From NCBI GenBank assembly GCA_009809945.1, contig WTPW01000012.1:717351-781350 (forward strand): DNA of 64,000 nt, in the 5' to 3' direction. The DNA is from Gigaspora margarita. Its lineage: Eukaryota; Glomeromycota; Glomeromycetes; Diversisporales; Gigasporaceae. The notes under the pieces are model-generated. The model was not told where the DNA came from. It saw only the letters and a program-made list of their open reading frames with translations, and did no database searches. The translations under genes were made by a program, and so were the position numbers. This document shows positions 47,596-58,626 of this stretch, in pieces. Numbering within the stretch: position 1 is the stretch's first letter; each line of letters starts with the position of its first letter.

Positions 47596-48169
47596 ACGAA
47601 GCCTTAAAGCTTTGTGTAAATACATTATCTGGTTTAATTTCTAACTTTGTTAAATCTTCAAGTTATCATTACTATAATTTTAAAGATGAAATTTTCTTTG
47701 TAATATCAACTACTGAAACTATATATACAATTTACAACTAAAACAATTAAACAACTAAACAACTAATCAATTATTTAGTCATGTGATCTCTGTAATCGAT
47801 TAGTTGCTGGCAACTAATTGATTGGAAAAATTTTATCAACTCGGAACACTATTATCAATACATTGTTTGACTAAAATTATCAAAGGATTGTCGAGAAATA
47901 AACGAATATTCCATTGTTTTAATTGATAAATTCAGTGTCATGTCCATATTTTTTAAAAAATTTGGACTATGTCCATATTTTCCATATTATTTTTAATATC
48001 CAAATGTCCATATTGCCCAACACTGAATAAATTACATGAATGAAATTGTAAAGAAAATTAATATTTAATCAACGTAGTTTTATTAAATTTATTTTAATAT
48101 TATGATATTTATTATGCGTATTTTGATATGATATATAAATGATTAAACTGATCGGACGCATCTCAAAGT
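47596..48169. repeat. Direct duplication, copy 2
   Basis: Second copy of 47021-47594, offset by 575 bp. Confidence 0.85.
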
Positions 48170-48301
48170 CAAATTTTAATTCTGCGCAACTCAATTTTAA
48201 ATCTACACCTATTTGAACGACATATATATTGAATTATATTGATAATAGATTAAAAAATCCTTAAAATATTGTTCTATATATATACTGAATTATATTGATA
48301 A

Positions 48302-49339
48302 CTAATATATTAATAATAGATGTTTGTTCTTTGATTTAATTATGAATTTCATATCCTTGTGACAGATGTTATTCCATTGAATGTTCAAATAAGTCAGAGC
48401 AGCGTTCTTGCAGAGTGCATCAGTTAATGCTTTTACACACTCTGATCTGAGATTATTATGATACATATTCAAAGAAGATAAGGTTGTGTTCTTGCAAAGT
48501 GCTTTGGCTAGTGCCTTTCCTCCTTCTGTTCCAATACTATTACTGGTAAGATTCAATGAAGTCAACGCGGTGTTCTTGCAAAGTGCTTCGATTAGTGCCT
48601 TTCCTCCTTCTGTTCCAATCTTATTATTAGAAAGATTTAATGAAGCCAACGCGGTGTTCTTGCAAAGTGCTTCGGCTAGTGCCTTTTCTCCTTCTTCTCC
48701 AAAACGATTATAAGAAAGATTCAATGAAGTCAACGCGGTATTCTTGCAAAGTGCTCTGGCTAGTGCTCCTACAACTTCTGATTCAAAATTATTATCACTA
48801 AGATTCAAGGAAGTCAGATTGGTGTTAGTGGAAAGTTCTTCTACTAAGGCTATTCCTCCTTCAGATCCAAATTCATTATTTATAAGGGTTAGAGAAATGT
48901 TCTTGCAAAGTGCATCGCCTAATGCCTTTCCACCTTCCAATCCAAAATCGTTTTCATTAAGATCCAAAGAGATTAAGGTAGTATTTTTGCAAAGTAAATT
49001 GGCAAATGCACTTCCTCCTATTGATCCAAGACCAATACTCAGAGAGGTTAAGGTTGTGTTCTTGCAAAGTGCATAGGCTAATGCAATTCCACCTTCTGAT
49101 CCAATGTCATTATAATCAAATCTCAAAGTGATTAAGGTAGTGTTTTTGCAAAATGCATCGGCTAGTACACTTCCTCCTTCTGATCCAAACTCGTTACATC
49201 TAAGATTCAGATAAATTACTGCTGTATTTTGACGAATAAATTCTCCCAATATATCCCACTCTCTTTCAGTATTAAAGGCATGACCTCTTATCATTAAATT
49301 TTTTAGAGTAGTAATTTTGTAAAGAGGCTTCAATAACAT
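48302..49339 (-). CDS. Leucine-rich-repeat protein, ribonuclease-inhibitor type
   Basis: A single open frame of 345 codons from ATG at 49339 to TAA at 48302. It is built of about ten 28-residue repeats with the pattern N-T-x-L-x-x-L-x-L-x-x-N-x-I/F-G-x-E-G-x-x-A-L-A-x-A-L-C-K, the ribonuclease-inhibitor LRR class seen in NLRC3/RanGAP-like proteins. No NACHT, F-box or signal peptide is visible. One repeat in the middle is shortened (SIGLGSIGGSAF, NISLTLINNEFGS). Such folds bind proteins; the partner is unknown. The tandem repeats are very alike at DNA level, hinting at recent expansion. An F-box fragment lies 210 bp upstream on the same strand. Confidence 0.75.
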   Translation of the reverse strand: MLLKPLYKITTLKNLMIRGHAFNTEREWDILGEFIRQNTAVIYLNLRCNEFGSEGGSVLADAFCKNTTLITLRFDYNDIGSEGGIALAYALCKNTTLTSLSIGLGSIGGSAFANLLCKNTTLISLDLNENDFGLEGGKALGDALCKNISLTLINNEFGSEGGIALVEELSTNTNLTSLNLSDNNFESEVVGALARALCKNTALTSLNLSYNRFGEEGEKALAEALCKNTALASLNLSNNKIGTEGGKALIEALCKNTALTSLNLTSNSIGTEGGKALAKALCKNTTLSSLNMYHNNLRSECVKALTDALCKNAALTYLNIQWNNICHKDMKFIIKSKNKHLLLIY

Positions 49340-49548
49340 TTTGACTTGAGTCTGAGGTTAAATCGAGTTTATATATAGAGAAGTCAAAGTAAGTTTTATA
49401 TTAAGGAACCTTATTAATACGTTTATCGCCTTAAATCTAACACCTTTGTTCTTTATCATTAATAAACCTATGGAGCTAATAGTAGTTGTTTGATAAAGGG
49501 CTTCAGATATTGATTAATCACAGATAATTTCATCGAGGAATAAACCCT

Positions 49549-49990
49549 TTATTTTTTTTTGTTTATTAATATCTTTTTTAATAAAATTTTTTTTACTGTA
49601 TATATAGTGTCATCAAATTTATTGTAGTCGTTTCTACCATCATCTCCTATGGGACTCCAAATACGATTATCATATTGATATTGAATGTATTCGAGTCTAA
49701 ATGTTCTTTCAATGCCATCGTAGAAATCGCTGGGCACCGTTGTTATATAAGTAATATAATTAAACAACAGTGCCCTTCTTTTTCTTGGCTTGATATAAGG
49801 AAGGTCAATTGTAAAAGGAATTAATAACCTTTGCTCTTCACTATTTAAAGTTAAGAGTAATTTATATATAAATTTTTTAGTTGAAAAATGATGTCCGGGT
49901 TCGCTCCGCAGAACTGGTATTGCAAGTCTACACCACTTGCAGTTCACTCGTGCATATGAATAAAGGGTTTAAAAATGGTTTGTTGTAAAA
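49549..49990 (-). pseudogene. F-box protein fragment
   Basis: The minus frame reads CKWCRLAIPVLRSEP, LNSEEQRLLIPFTIDLP and LFNYITYITTVPSDFYDG. From memory this resembles the segment that follows the F-box in the large Rhizophagus F-box families. The frame has no ATG in the right place (it opens on GTG at 49947), no complete F-box precedes it, and it ends early in a Lys-rich run. I read it as a relic of such a gene. It could also be the broken N-terminus of the LRR gene downstream. Confidence 0.45.
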
Positions 49991-50076
49991 AGTTTGTGAA
50001 AAATGGGTTGTAAAAAAGTATGTTCTTATTCTGATAATCAAACTGGGCAACCTTCCTTATGGGCTAGGGAGTATGG

Positions 50077-50155
50077 CACACAGCCGGATTCGAACCTGCG
50101 ACGATTTACGATAATCTACGTGCAGACCCGTGCTCTAACCGTTACTTCATATCAG
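50077..50155 (-). other. tRNA-like sequence with A and B boxes
   Basis: Minus-strand sequence TAACGGTTAGAGC (A-box-like) followed 40 nt later by GGTTCGAATCC, a perfect B box. The T-arm stem is imperfect, the anticodon arm does not fold, and the 5' strand does not pair with the 3' TGTGTGCC. It is therefore a tRNA pseudogene or SINE head rather than a working tRNA gene. Confidence 0.5.
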
Positions 50156-50384
50156 AACAGAACGATTTTTTACAAAATGTAATCACTATAAACCATAAAA
50201 GTATTTATTGCACGTGTCTTAGGGGCGTGCCATTTATCACATAATATTTTTTACTTAATAGCCACCCCCATCCATGTATGGTGTAATCACCCTAATCTCA
50301 ATTCTGATTGGTTAATATAACGACTAATATTTATAATATATATATTATATAAATATATATAATATTAAATAACTCCTGATATAC

Positions 50385-50655
50385 TAGTCCGTTTTGGATG
50401 GTTTTACTACCAAAATGTTCATCTCAATGAGACGATTCTAACAAGCCCAAAATCATTAAAATCCAATCACAGAGACACAAGGTCGCTAAGGTTTTGTATT
50501 ATTATATATATAAATTTTAATATATATATGTATAAAAATGCAAAACCTTAATGATATTGCGATCCTGTGCTTGGATTTTAATGATTTTTGGCTTGTTAAA
50601 ATCGTCTCATTGAGACGAACATTTTGGTAGTAAAATCATCTAAAACATATCGGTA
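50385..50655. mobile_element. Fold-back element with TCTCAATGAGA blocks
   Basis: Arms of about 115 bp (from about 50385 and to about 50655) are inverted repeats including GGTTTTACTACCAAAATGTT and GGATTTTAATGATTTT-type blocks, around an AT core. The ends TACTAGTCCG and CATATCGGTA could fit TA-flanked mariner-type termini, but the match is weak. Confidence 0.6.
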
Positions 50656-50701
50656 GAAAAAAAGTTACTTAATATTAAATAATATATATATTATATATAT
50701 A

Positions 50702-50987
50702 TAGGGTTCTGCAATTTGATTTGAACTTCAAATATTTGAATCAAATATTTGATCAAATTCAAATTCAAATTTGACTATATTTGATTTGATCAAATTCAAA
50801 TCTGACCAAATTTGATTTGATTTGACAAATATTTGATTTGATTTAAAAATTACTATTAAAAATTCAAATTCAAATCAAATTCAAATCCAAATATTTGGAT
50901 CAAATCAAATTCAAATCAGGGTCAATTTGATTTGATCAAATTCGAATTGACCCAATATTTGATTTGATTTGAATTTGAGGAACTCTA
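50702..50987. mobile_element. hAT-like MITE, AATCAAAT family
   Basis: Ends TAGGGTTCTGCAATTTG and TTGAGGAACTCTA, same design as 4465-4730, with dense TTTGATTTGA/TCAAATCAAA arrays in both orientations. The 8-bp flanks TATATATA match on both sides (50694-50701, 50988-50995), but the surroundings are a TA microsatellite, so this duplication carries little weight. Confidence 0.65.
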
Positions 50988-51015
50988 TATATATATTATA
51001 TATCTATATAATGTA

Positions 51016-51358
51016 ACGAGTTTACTAAAACATACCACTGGTGCCAATACCACAATGATTTTTTACCAATCACATTTTTTAAATGCAGTGTAATGTAAAG
51101 ATCTTGTGTAATATAAATTTTTTGACATTTTGCTATTTTTTTTCTAACTCAAAATTTCATCTATAATGCCATCTTTTTTTTAAAAAAAAAAATTTCTTGT
51201 AAAATTTCACTATATACTATGTCTCACCCTAACCCCTAACTATTAACTCTCACTTAACATTTATTAAATTTTATTTTTTTTTGTTTATTTTTTATATTGA
51301 TCTTCACATTACACCCCATACTGGTGTTAAACACCAGTGGTGCGTTTTAGTAAACTTG
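51016..51358. mobile_element. TA-flanked MITE with AGTTTACTAAAAC ends
   Basis: Inverted termini containing AGTTTACTAAAAC..ACCACTGGTG on the left and the complement on the right, with TA on both sides (51014-51015, 51359-51360). The centre holds the dispersed core (51177-51212) followed by CACCCTAACCCCTAAC. Confidence 0.65.
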
Positions 51359-51401
51359 TAATGTAATATATATATTATATATATTATATATAGATGTGAT
51401 C

Positions 51402-52080
51402 TAGGGTGTCCAGGATTACGATCCGGTAAATACCAAATTATGCATTCGGTAAATTACAAATTATGCGAATTATGCGGACCTAGAATTAGGGTTAAAAAAT
51501 TTTGCTGCCCAAATATCAAGATCCATTTATAACCAAAAATTTAGTCTATGAAACTGTTTTACTGTTATTTATACAAATAATATTTTCGAACTCTAACCTA
51601 ATTGCAAGATTTTATCCCTAATCTAAAAGCACAGAATTTTACTAGAAGTTTAGTGTTCTAATTTTTGCCCATGTCAAAATTACAAGCATGTATGTACGTA
51701 TATTATGTACAACCAATAGTGTGTTGGCATATAATTGTTATACCAATGCTATAAAAGTTCTGGTATAATAAATAATTGTTACTGCATTCGGATCTATTAA
51801 TTTTAAAGTGTAGATACTATGATAGTTTAGCCAGCATTATTGACATGATCCTACTCAGAATTAGCCAACGTTAGAGTATAATATAGGCTGACTTGATAAC
51901 ACATTCTGTGTAACTTAATCTGTGTAATGTCATTTGGCCAATAGAACCTTCTTTATACGAGAGAATGGATAAATTATGCGAGATTATGCGAATTTCTTTA
52001 AATTATGCGAAATGCATATTTTATGTGCTATAAGGTGAATTATGCGGATATTATCCCAGATCATAATCCTGGACGCTCTA
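51402..52080. mobile_element. Non-autonomous hAT-like element with AATTATGCG subterminal repeats
   Basis: Ends TAGGGTGTCCAGGATTACGA and TCATAATCCTGGACGCTCTA are imperfect inverted repeats. Flanks ATGTGATC (51394-51401) and ACGTGATC (52081-52088) match at seven of eight bases. AATTATGCG occurs repeatedly near both ends, the same motif found at the ends of the candidate autonomous hAT (27463-31160). There is no coding capacity. Confidence 0.75.
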
Positions 52081-52212
52081 ACGTGATCACACCCTGACCC
52101 ATGTATCTATGGTATAAATCACGTGATAAATAGCACGCCCCGTATGTGACAACCTGTGCTTTTTCATTTACTTATTGGCACAGAATTATTACGTCAGACA
52201 ACGTACCCTGAG

Positions 52213-52576
52213 TAGGGACCTCAGTTTTATGCGATGCGATGCGATGTGCTTAATGAGCCAATTTTTAGCATCACATATGCGAAGTAATTTGGCCCAAAAT
52301 TGCATAATAGTAAATAGTGCCTGTGATTGGTCGATTTTTAATATAAAAATTTTTAGTGCAATTTTTTTATAAAATCAAACAACTAAGTTCTGAAAGAAAT
52401 TGATTAATCCAGATTGAGTATATTTATCATGTGGTTTAATGGTATGAAAAAAATGCATAATTTAATATAATTTATGATCGTTTCACATAATTCAGAACGT
52501 GAAGCATTAGCCGCATAATTTGAACCAATCGCATTGTATAATTTGCATTTTATTTCACATTGTACTAAGGTTCCTA
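52213..52576. mobile_element. TAGGGACCTCAG-family MITE, diverged copy
   Basis: Diverged copy of 42537-42861 with ends TAGGGACCTCAG and CTAAGGTTCCTA. The interior CGCATAATT units have partly decayed. Confidence 0.65.
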
Positions 52577-52822
52577 AATCAAACCCAGTATAAATTACAA
52601 CAGACAACTACAATATTTCAAGATACTTAGTTTCAAAGCAATAGCTTCTACTTGTCCCGACTACCACGAAGAGGTGTATCTTGTCTAGAGTATGTAGCAC
52701 AGCTAAAAAATTTTGCATGCCAAATGGCATGCCATTTGCTAAAGCTCATGCCAGGCATACTGGGTGGCATGCCTTTAAACCACATGATAAATATATTTAT
52801 TTTAATTGGTCAATTATAATAC

Positions 52823-53323
52823 CATATTTCCGGGTAACTTATTTTTAGTTAAAATCAATTTTTGGCCAATCACAGAAAGTTGCTACATAGTAAAGTCCAA
52901 ATTTTACTATATAAATCGATTAATATTGCTTAAGTAAACTTATTTGGAAGGTCAAATACACTTACTCTGAAAATTTTATCAATATTAGAGAAATTTTTAT
53001 TATTTAACTTTTAATTTTTATGTTCATAAATATATTTTTTTAAAAAATTTTAATTTTTTTACTGAACGTAAAATTCAAAAGTCAAATAATAAAAAGTTCT
53101 CTAATTTTGACAAAAATTTCAAAATATATGTATTTTGATCTTCTAAATAAGTTTATTTAAGCGACTTTAATCGATTTATATAGAAAAATTTGAACTTTAC
53201 TATGTAGCAACTATTGTCGATCGTGGGGTAGCTTATTTTCAGATTAAAGACGATTTGGAGTTTTTTGACCAAAAGAGGAAGTGTAGCTTATTTTCAAAGG
53301 TAGCTTATTTTGGGGAAAATATG
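52823..53323. mobile_element. Fold-back element with ACCATATTT ends
   Basis: Outer ends ACCATATTTCC and GGAAAATATGGT are inverted and followed by long inner arms: TTGCTACATAGTAAAG at 52880 is inverted with CTTTACTATGTAGCAA at 53195, and the pairing continues for about 130 bp. TA-rich flanks fit a Tc1/mariner-type MITE. The plus frame at 53310 starts inside this repeat and is not a gene. Confidence 0.6.
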
Positions 53324-53559
53324 GTATATATGTTGTGTTACCATTCAGAATATTAGGGAACCTCCCTCAAATTTTCTCTTAATCCTACTAGAAATTCATT
53401 TTCTATTCAAAATATTTTGGAATATATATAAATGGTATGCCTATAGACTATTTGTGTTTTGGGCATGCCATGTTGGCATGCGAGAGACCTCTGTGCCACT
53501 CACCCTAATCTTGTCAGTTGGGAAGGTGAACCCCAACCCATCTCTCTTTCACAGGTACT

Positions 53560-53895
53560 TAGTCATGTAATCTGTTCAAATCACGATCATCTGGATTACA
53601 CAAAAACAAATCCTTATTCGTATGAATGATCGACAATTCGCAGATTTTGAACAGATTGAATGGATAATAATCTGGAATCCACGGTTTGACGAATAAAATT
53701 TGATAGTAATGTTTTTTAGCAGGGAATTATTTAAGACATGTATTTTTTTAGCTCAATATTAAATAAATAAATATACCTTTAATAAACAGTGTTTTATTAA
53801 CCAGATTGAACGAATTTTGAACAGATTGAATGAATGATCTGCAACTTGCATATTGAACGGATCATCTGAATTGCAGATCAATAGATCAACCTCTA
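53560..53895. mobile_element. Probable hAT-like MITE with GAACAGATTGAA repeats
   Basis: Flanks CAGGTACT (53552-53559) and CTGGTACT (53896-53903) match at seven of eight bases. GATCATCTG and GAACAGATTGAATG recur in both orientations near the ends. The terminal bases themselves (TAGTCATG.., ..AACCTCTA) are poorly inverted. Confidence 0.45.
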
Positions 53896-54479
53896 CTGGT
53901 ACTAGTCATGGCACGGTTCTCAGCTTCAGAACAGGTTGTTTCTCGAATCATCAACATTTTTGAAGTATTTTATCGTAGCTTTTACTTAAGTTAATCTCTT
54001 TGAGTTAGAGTAAAAACAGTACCATTAGACATATGATGACTATTAAATGGATATAGGGTAAAAAAAATTAAAAATTAAAAAAACAGAAAAAGGGAATTAT
54101 GAGGTTAGAGAAAAAAAAACCCTTATATATCAGATTTTACATCGACATGTTTATTATTTTTATTAACGTATTTATTGTATACATCTTTTTTTGTCAATGC
54201 GATTATTGTTTATATCTTTTTTTGTCAACATGTTTACCGTTGAGACCTGCAAACACATTTAGTGATTTTTGAACGTGTAATTAGTATGGTTAGGGCACGA
54301 GGTAAAGCTCTAACTCAGGTCAAAAAATACTGACTCAGGTTATAACCAGTTGTGTTTACCAAATCTGTATATCATAGGATCAAAGCAAAATAAACAATTC
54401 AGTTAGTGTCAAATTAGCCAATCACATAAATTCTTTTATACCAAAAAATCATGAAAATAGACACGATTTCAAAAAATGA

Positions 54480-56545
54480 AAACATTCAAAATATATGCTA
54501 TGACTTTGACTGTGTATACTTGATAAGATCTCTAAATCCAAATAGGACCCCAGACATCTCTGATATATGTCTTTTTTTTTTTTAGCAAATTGCAGAAAAT
54601 TTGGTCTGAGGTCCTAATTTAAGTTTTAGCAAATTGATGTTAATTTTAAAAAAGGTTATATAAAGCATTTTGGCAAATTACAGCAATTTTATGCATGTTA
54701 TATTTTATTTTTAGCAAATTACCTACATTTTGCAAGAATCATACCCAAAAATAAGCTATCTCATTTTTTTGTACTACTATAATTTTTAAAAATTTAAGAT
54801 GCTTAATTTTGAATTTTTTTGATCAAAAAAATCCAAAATTAAGCATCTTCTCTTAAATTTTCAAGAAATATAAAAGTAAATATGCCAGAATAATGTATTT
54901 TTATGTGCTGAACAAGTTTTATTAGAGCACTTTACATTATTCTGGCATATTTACTTGAAAATTTAAGAGAAGATGCTTAATTTTGGATTTTTTTGATCAA
55001 AAAATCCAAAATTAAACATCTTCTCTTAAATTTTCAAGAAATATAAAAGTAGATATGCTGAAATAATGTATTTTTATATGTTAAACAAGTTTTCTTAGAG
55101 CACAATGTTAGAATCAATTAGTAAAATTTTGTGAATTATAATATTTTATATAATTTTATTAATAAAAATACTAAAGAATTCTATAATTCACAAAATTTTA
55201 CTAATTGATTCTAACATTGTGCTCTAAGAAAATTTGTTCAGCAATCAAAAATACATATATTATTTTAATTTATAAAAATAGATATGATAATTTAGTTTTT
55301 AGCAAATTACTATAAAATTTATATATAATAATCTAACTTTTAGCAAATTTACTTGATTTTAGGAGTAGCAAAAATGTCTAAATTCATGCAGATCAGTTAT
55401 GACCTCTATGAGAGATGTCCAGGATCCTATCCAAATTATCAAAATTACTGTTATATTGGTATGTAGCTTACATAGTTACAATTTTATTTTACACAATTTA
55501 CTAAAATATTATCATATATTCTTCAGATCTTCAAAAATGACTAAAAGGTGAAATTGCTACTGGCACTAAGAGGACAAAAGCAAAATGACCTTAGTATATA
55601 TTAATTACTATCAACATTACATTATGAGTTTGCATCTAAGATTCTTACTTCTTTCTTGATCTAGAAAATTTGTTTTAATCATTTATGGATTTCCAAAAAA
55701 AGGCTGCATTATTGGTTTCTTTCATTGGTTTATAAATGGTATTCTTGCCAAATATCATTTATTCAAAATTGATTAATTGTCATTCTAATTCATAGTTCAA
55801 GTAGGCATGGCAACATTATCGAAAAAATGACAACACAATAAAGATGAAGCTTCACATGCTTTAGAAAATGCTAAGAGCTAATGTTTTTGGCTATGATCAC
55901 TACATTTGCATATTGTTATGTCTCTTAAAGACTCGTTAATTCTTCTCATTTAGTATTTGATATAAAACAATTTTTTAAAGCACATGAAAGCTATACAAGG
56001 CTCATTTGAAGACTATCAATAAAGTTATGGCAATAAATATGCTTTCTCTTACATTAATGGTATTCCAAAAGGTAAATTTTATATTGCATCTATTATCTTT
56101 TATAATCATGGAATTAAACATAAAGTTTCTTTAAATAAGGTAGCTATATATAGGATAGCTGTAAATAATATAATTTAAATAGCTTAAAATTATGCGTTAA
56201 AGAATAACACCTTGCCCATCAATTTAAAAAACATGAAGAACAAATCAGGTTGTTATATTTGTCATGAAAGTCTTGCATTACTGGTGCATAATTCAATAGT
56301 TCTTTATTTGCTCAAAATTTTTTTTTACTTATAAGAATAATTGTTTTTCAGGATTATAGATACATGCTACATGCTTGGCTTTGATGTATAACATGAATGC
56401 ACACGTTCATTGTCTTGCAAACTTATTTACTATAAACGAACATTTTGAACTACTACCAGTTAGTGATAGATGTCCTAGTTGCAACATAATGCTAAAATAG
56501 GGAGATTTGATTAATATAATGCACTTATGTTTAAACTTCATCATG
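54480..56545 (+). pseudogene. SLX1: Decayed SLX1 structure-specific endonuclease, split by a MITE
   Basis: Plus-strand fragments in order: YLIRSLNPN (54512-54543), then after an 885-bp MITE NYQNYCYIGM (from 55433), EIATGTKRTKAK (about 55550), a GFPKKAALLV-like block (about 55690), AWQH (about 55808) and the C-terminal zinc region MNAHVHCLANLFTINEHFEL followed by PVSDRCPSCNIML and GDLI (56393-56515). This is the order of SLX1: GIY-YIG nuclease, FEWAWQH linker, RING-like SLX4-binding end. Stops and shifts are frequent. SLX1 resolves branched DNA with SLX4; this copy cannot. Confidence 0.75.
54544..55428. mobile_element. 885-bp hAT-like fold-back MITE inside the SLX1 relic
   Basis: Ends AGGACCCCAGACATCTCT and AGAGATGTCCAGGATCCT are inverted repeats with few mismatches. 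A perfect 8-bp duplication ATCCAAAT flanks the element (54536-54543, 55429-55436). Inside are two further near-perfect palindromes, one centred on TTTTTTGATCAAAAAA with AAGATGCTTAATTTTGGA arms (54955-55045) and one with TTAGAATCAATTAG arms (55081-55245). The 5' 345 bp recurs inverted at 1-346. Confidence 0.92.
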
Positions 56546-57644
56546 GTTACAAAACATCTTTTATAAAAAGATTTAGTTTTTATTTAAACACAGAATATAT
56601 ATAATATACAAGTTTATTGCAAGTTAATAGAATTTGAAATCATTATCATTAGAAAAGTTCCTAGCACACCTATAAAGTAAATTTGAAGATCAGGTGCAGT
56701 ATAAAAATCAAAACTATTTTTTTTAAAAAAAAAAACAAGAAAACTATTTTCTGTGATCTAATTAAAATTATTTTATGTAAAATTTTACTAATAGATAATT
56801 ACATTAACCCATAATTATAATTATGTTTTGAAATAACTAGATAGATCACTTATGGTCAGTGTTATCACAGAACAGCTTTGGACAATGATTTGGACAATTT
56901 TGAACAATTTTGGACAATTAAATAAAGTAAAATTACTTAAAATTTTATTAAGATAACCTATTTTAATTTTAACTAGAATGTGTTCAGCACCTAAAAAAAT
57001 ATATAGTTATATATTTTTTAAATAAATTTATTAATTATTAAAGCCTAAACAAGCTTTGGACAATCTTGGACATTTGGACAATTTTGGATGTGGACAAGCC
57101 AAAAAAGGCTATGGACAGCCAAAATGTACAACACTGCTTATAGTTATTATACATGTAATTAAACATAATACTGTAAATTGGCCAATCAGATGAACATCTA
57201 CAACGTATAAGAATTAACATTAATTTTTGGTTGATGAACAAGGTTTATATTGTATAGGATGCAGTCGCAGTGAGTTATTTGTGTTTTATTGATGGTTTGT
57301 GAAAAAGTAAATTAATAGATTTATAGAAGTGATTAGAATTGAACGTAATTTTTATATTTGAATTTATTTAATTTGAATTCGACTTATTTTAAATGTTATT
57401 TAATTATAAACTTTTAATAAATGCTATTAATAGTTTAGATTTGTTATAATGCTTACATTAGAACCTATTATTCCTAATAAAACATTCTATTACTAAATAA
57501 AGTCTGAATTAGGTATTAAGTCCTCTCAGAATACTTATTTTTGTGAATGATACAAACCCAAAAAAAAAATTTGATGTAAAAATAAACTAAGTTCGTGAAA
57601 TTAAAAAGTTAGGGTTAGAACGTTAGGGTTAGAGGCTATAATAA
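56546..57644. other. Intergenic, no gene seen
   Basis: AT-rich. Contains a short tract of GGACAATTTTGGACAATT-type repeats (56878-57110) in two clusters. No open frame is supported. Confidence 0.4.
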
Positions 57645-57652
57645 TAAATAAA

Positions 57653-58626
57653 GGGATCTACTATTTCCACCATGGAAAATTGCTATTTCCACCATGGTTA
57701 CACAAGATTTTCTATTTTTAGTAAATCTAAATCTAACTCTAACTTTAATCTAACTTTAACCCTAACCCTAACCCTAAAAATTAATAAGTAAACCTTCTTT
57801 GGTCCATAATTAAAAGTTGTAGAGCTCATTTTTCTGATTCTAATGGTAGTTAAATCATCAAAATCGGCCAAGTGGATCCCAAGATACTTGGGATCAAAGA
57901 AGAGAACATAAGGATCGGCAAATTCACTGTTACACAAAGTACTATAGTAAAACGGCGTCAAATAAAATTGTGATTTGCAGAGAATTTTATTATCACAATT
58001 AACTTTGGACTCTTAAGTAAAGTTGTTCTTTGGCTCAAAAAAATGCTAGTTTCTTAAGACGTGTTTTATTATTTTCTTAGTAAAATTTTTTACTATAATA
58101 AAAAACTGTTTCATAACGTATATAAAAAGAACAAAGATCAAGTTAGAAAAAAGCCGTCAAACGAAAAATCGTGATTTACGCAATATTTTATTATCATAAT
58201 TAGCTTTGGGCTCTTAAGTAAATTTGTTCTTTGGCTCAAAAAAATGCTAGTTTCTTAAGACGTGATTTATTACTTTCTTAGTAAATTTTTTCGCTATGAT
58301 AAAAAAATGTTTTAAAACGTATGTAATGAAAAATTAATAGTTTGTGTAACGGTGAATTTGCCGATCCTTATGTTCTCTTCTTTGATCCCAAGTATCTTGG
58401 GATCCACTGGGCCGATTTTGATGATTTAACTACCATTAGAATCAGAAAAATGAGCTCTACAATTTTTAATAAGGGGCCAAAGAAGTTTACTTATTAGTTT
58501 TAGGGTTAGGGTTAAAGATAATGTTAGAATATAAATTTATAATATATTATATTAATTCTAAAAATAGAAAATCTTGTGTAACCATGGTGGAAATAGCAAT
58601 TTTCCATGGTGGAAATAGTAGATCCC
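57653..58626. mobile_element. 974-bp fold-back element with 8-bp target duplication
   Basis: Arms of about 280 bp (57653-57935, 58345-58626) are inverted repeats starting GGGATCTACTATTTCCACC, containing CCATGGTGGAAATAG palindromes and a CCCTAACCC stretch in each arm. A perfect duplication TAAATAAA flanks it (57645-57652, 58627-58634), although AT-rich. The centre is a direct repeat of about 200 bp (units from about 57953 and 58152). The 87-codon minus frame is repeat-derived. Confidence 0.8.

Noticed and set aside
48486..49076. Plus-strand open frames opposite the LRR gene
   Set aside because: They are antisense shadows of the repeated LRR codons and have no domain.
50077..50155. Functional tRNA gene
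   Set aside because: The B box is perfect, but the acceptor and anticodon arms do not pair and no terminator follows, so it is listed only as tRNA-like.
57698..57961. 87-codon minus frame with an Arg/Val/Lys repeat tail
   Set aside because: It is a translation of one arm of the fold-back element, including its CCCTAA tract. The other arm is not conserved as protein.
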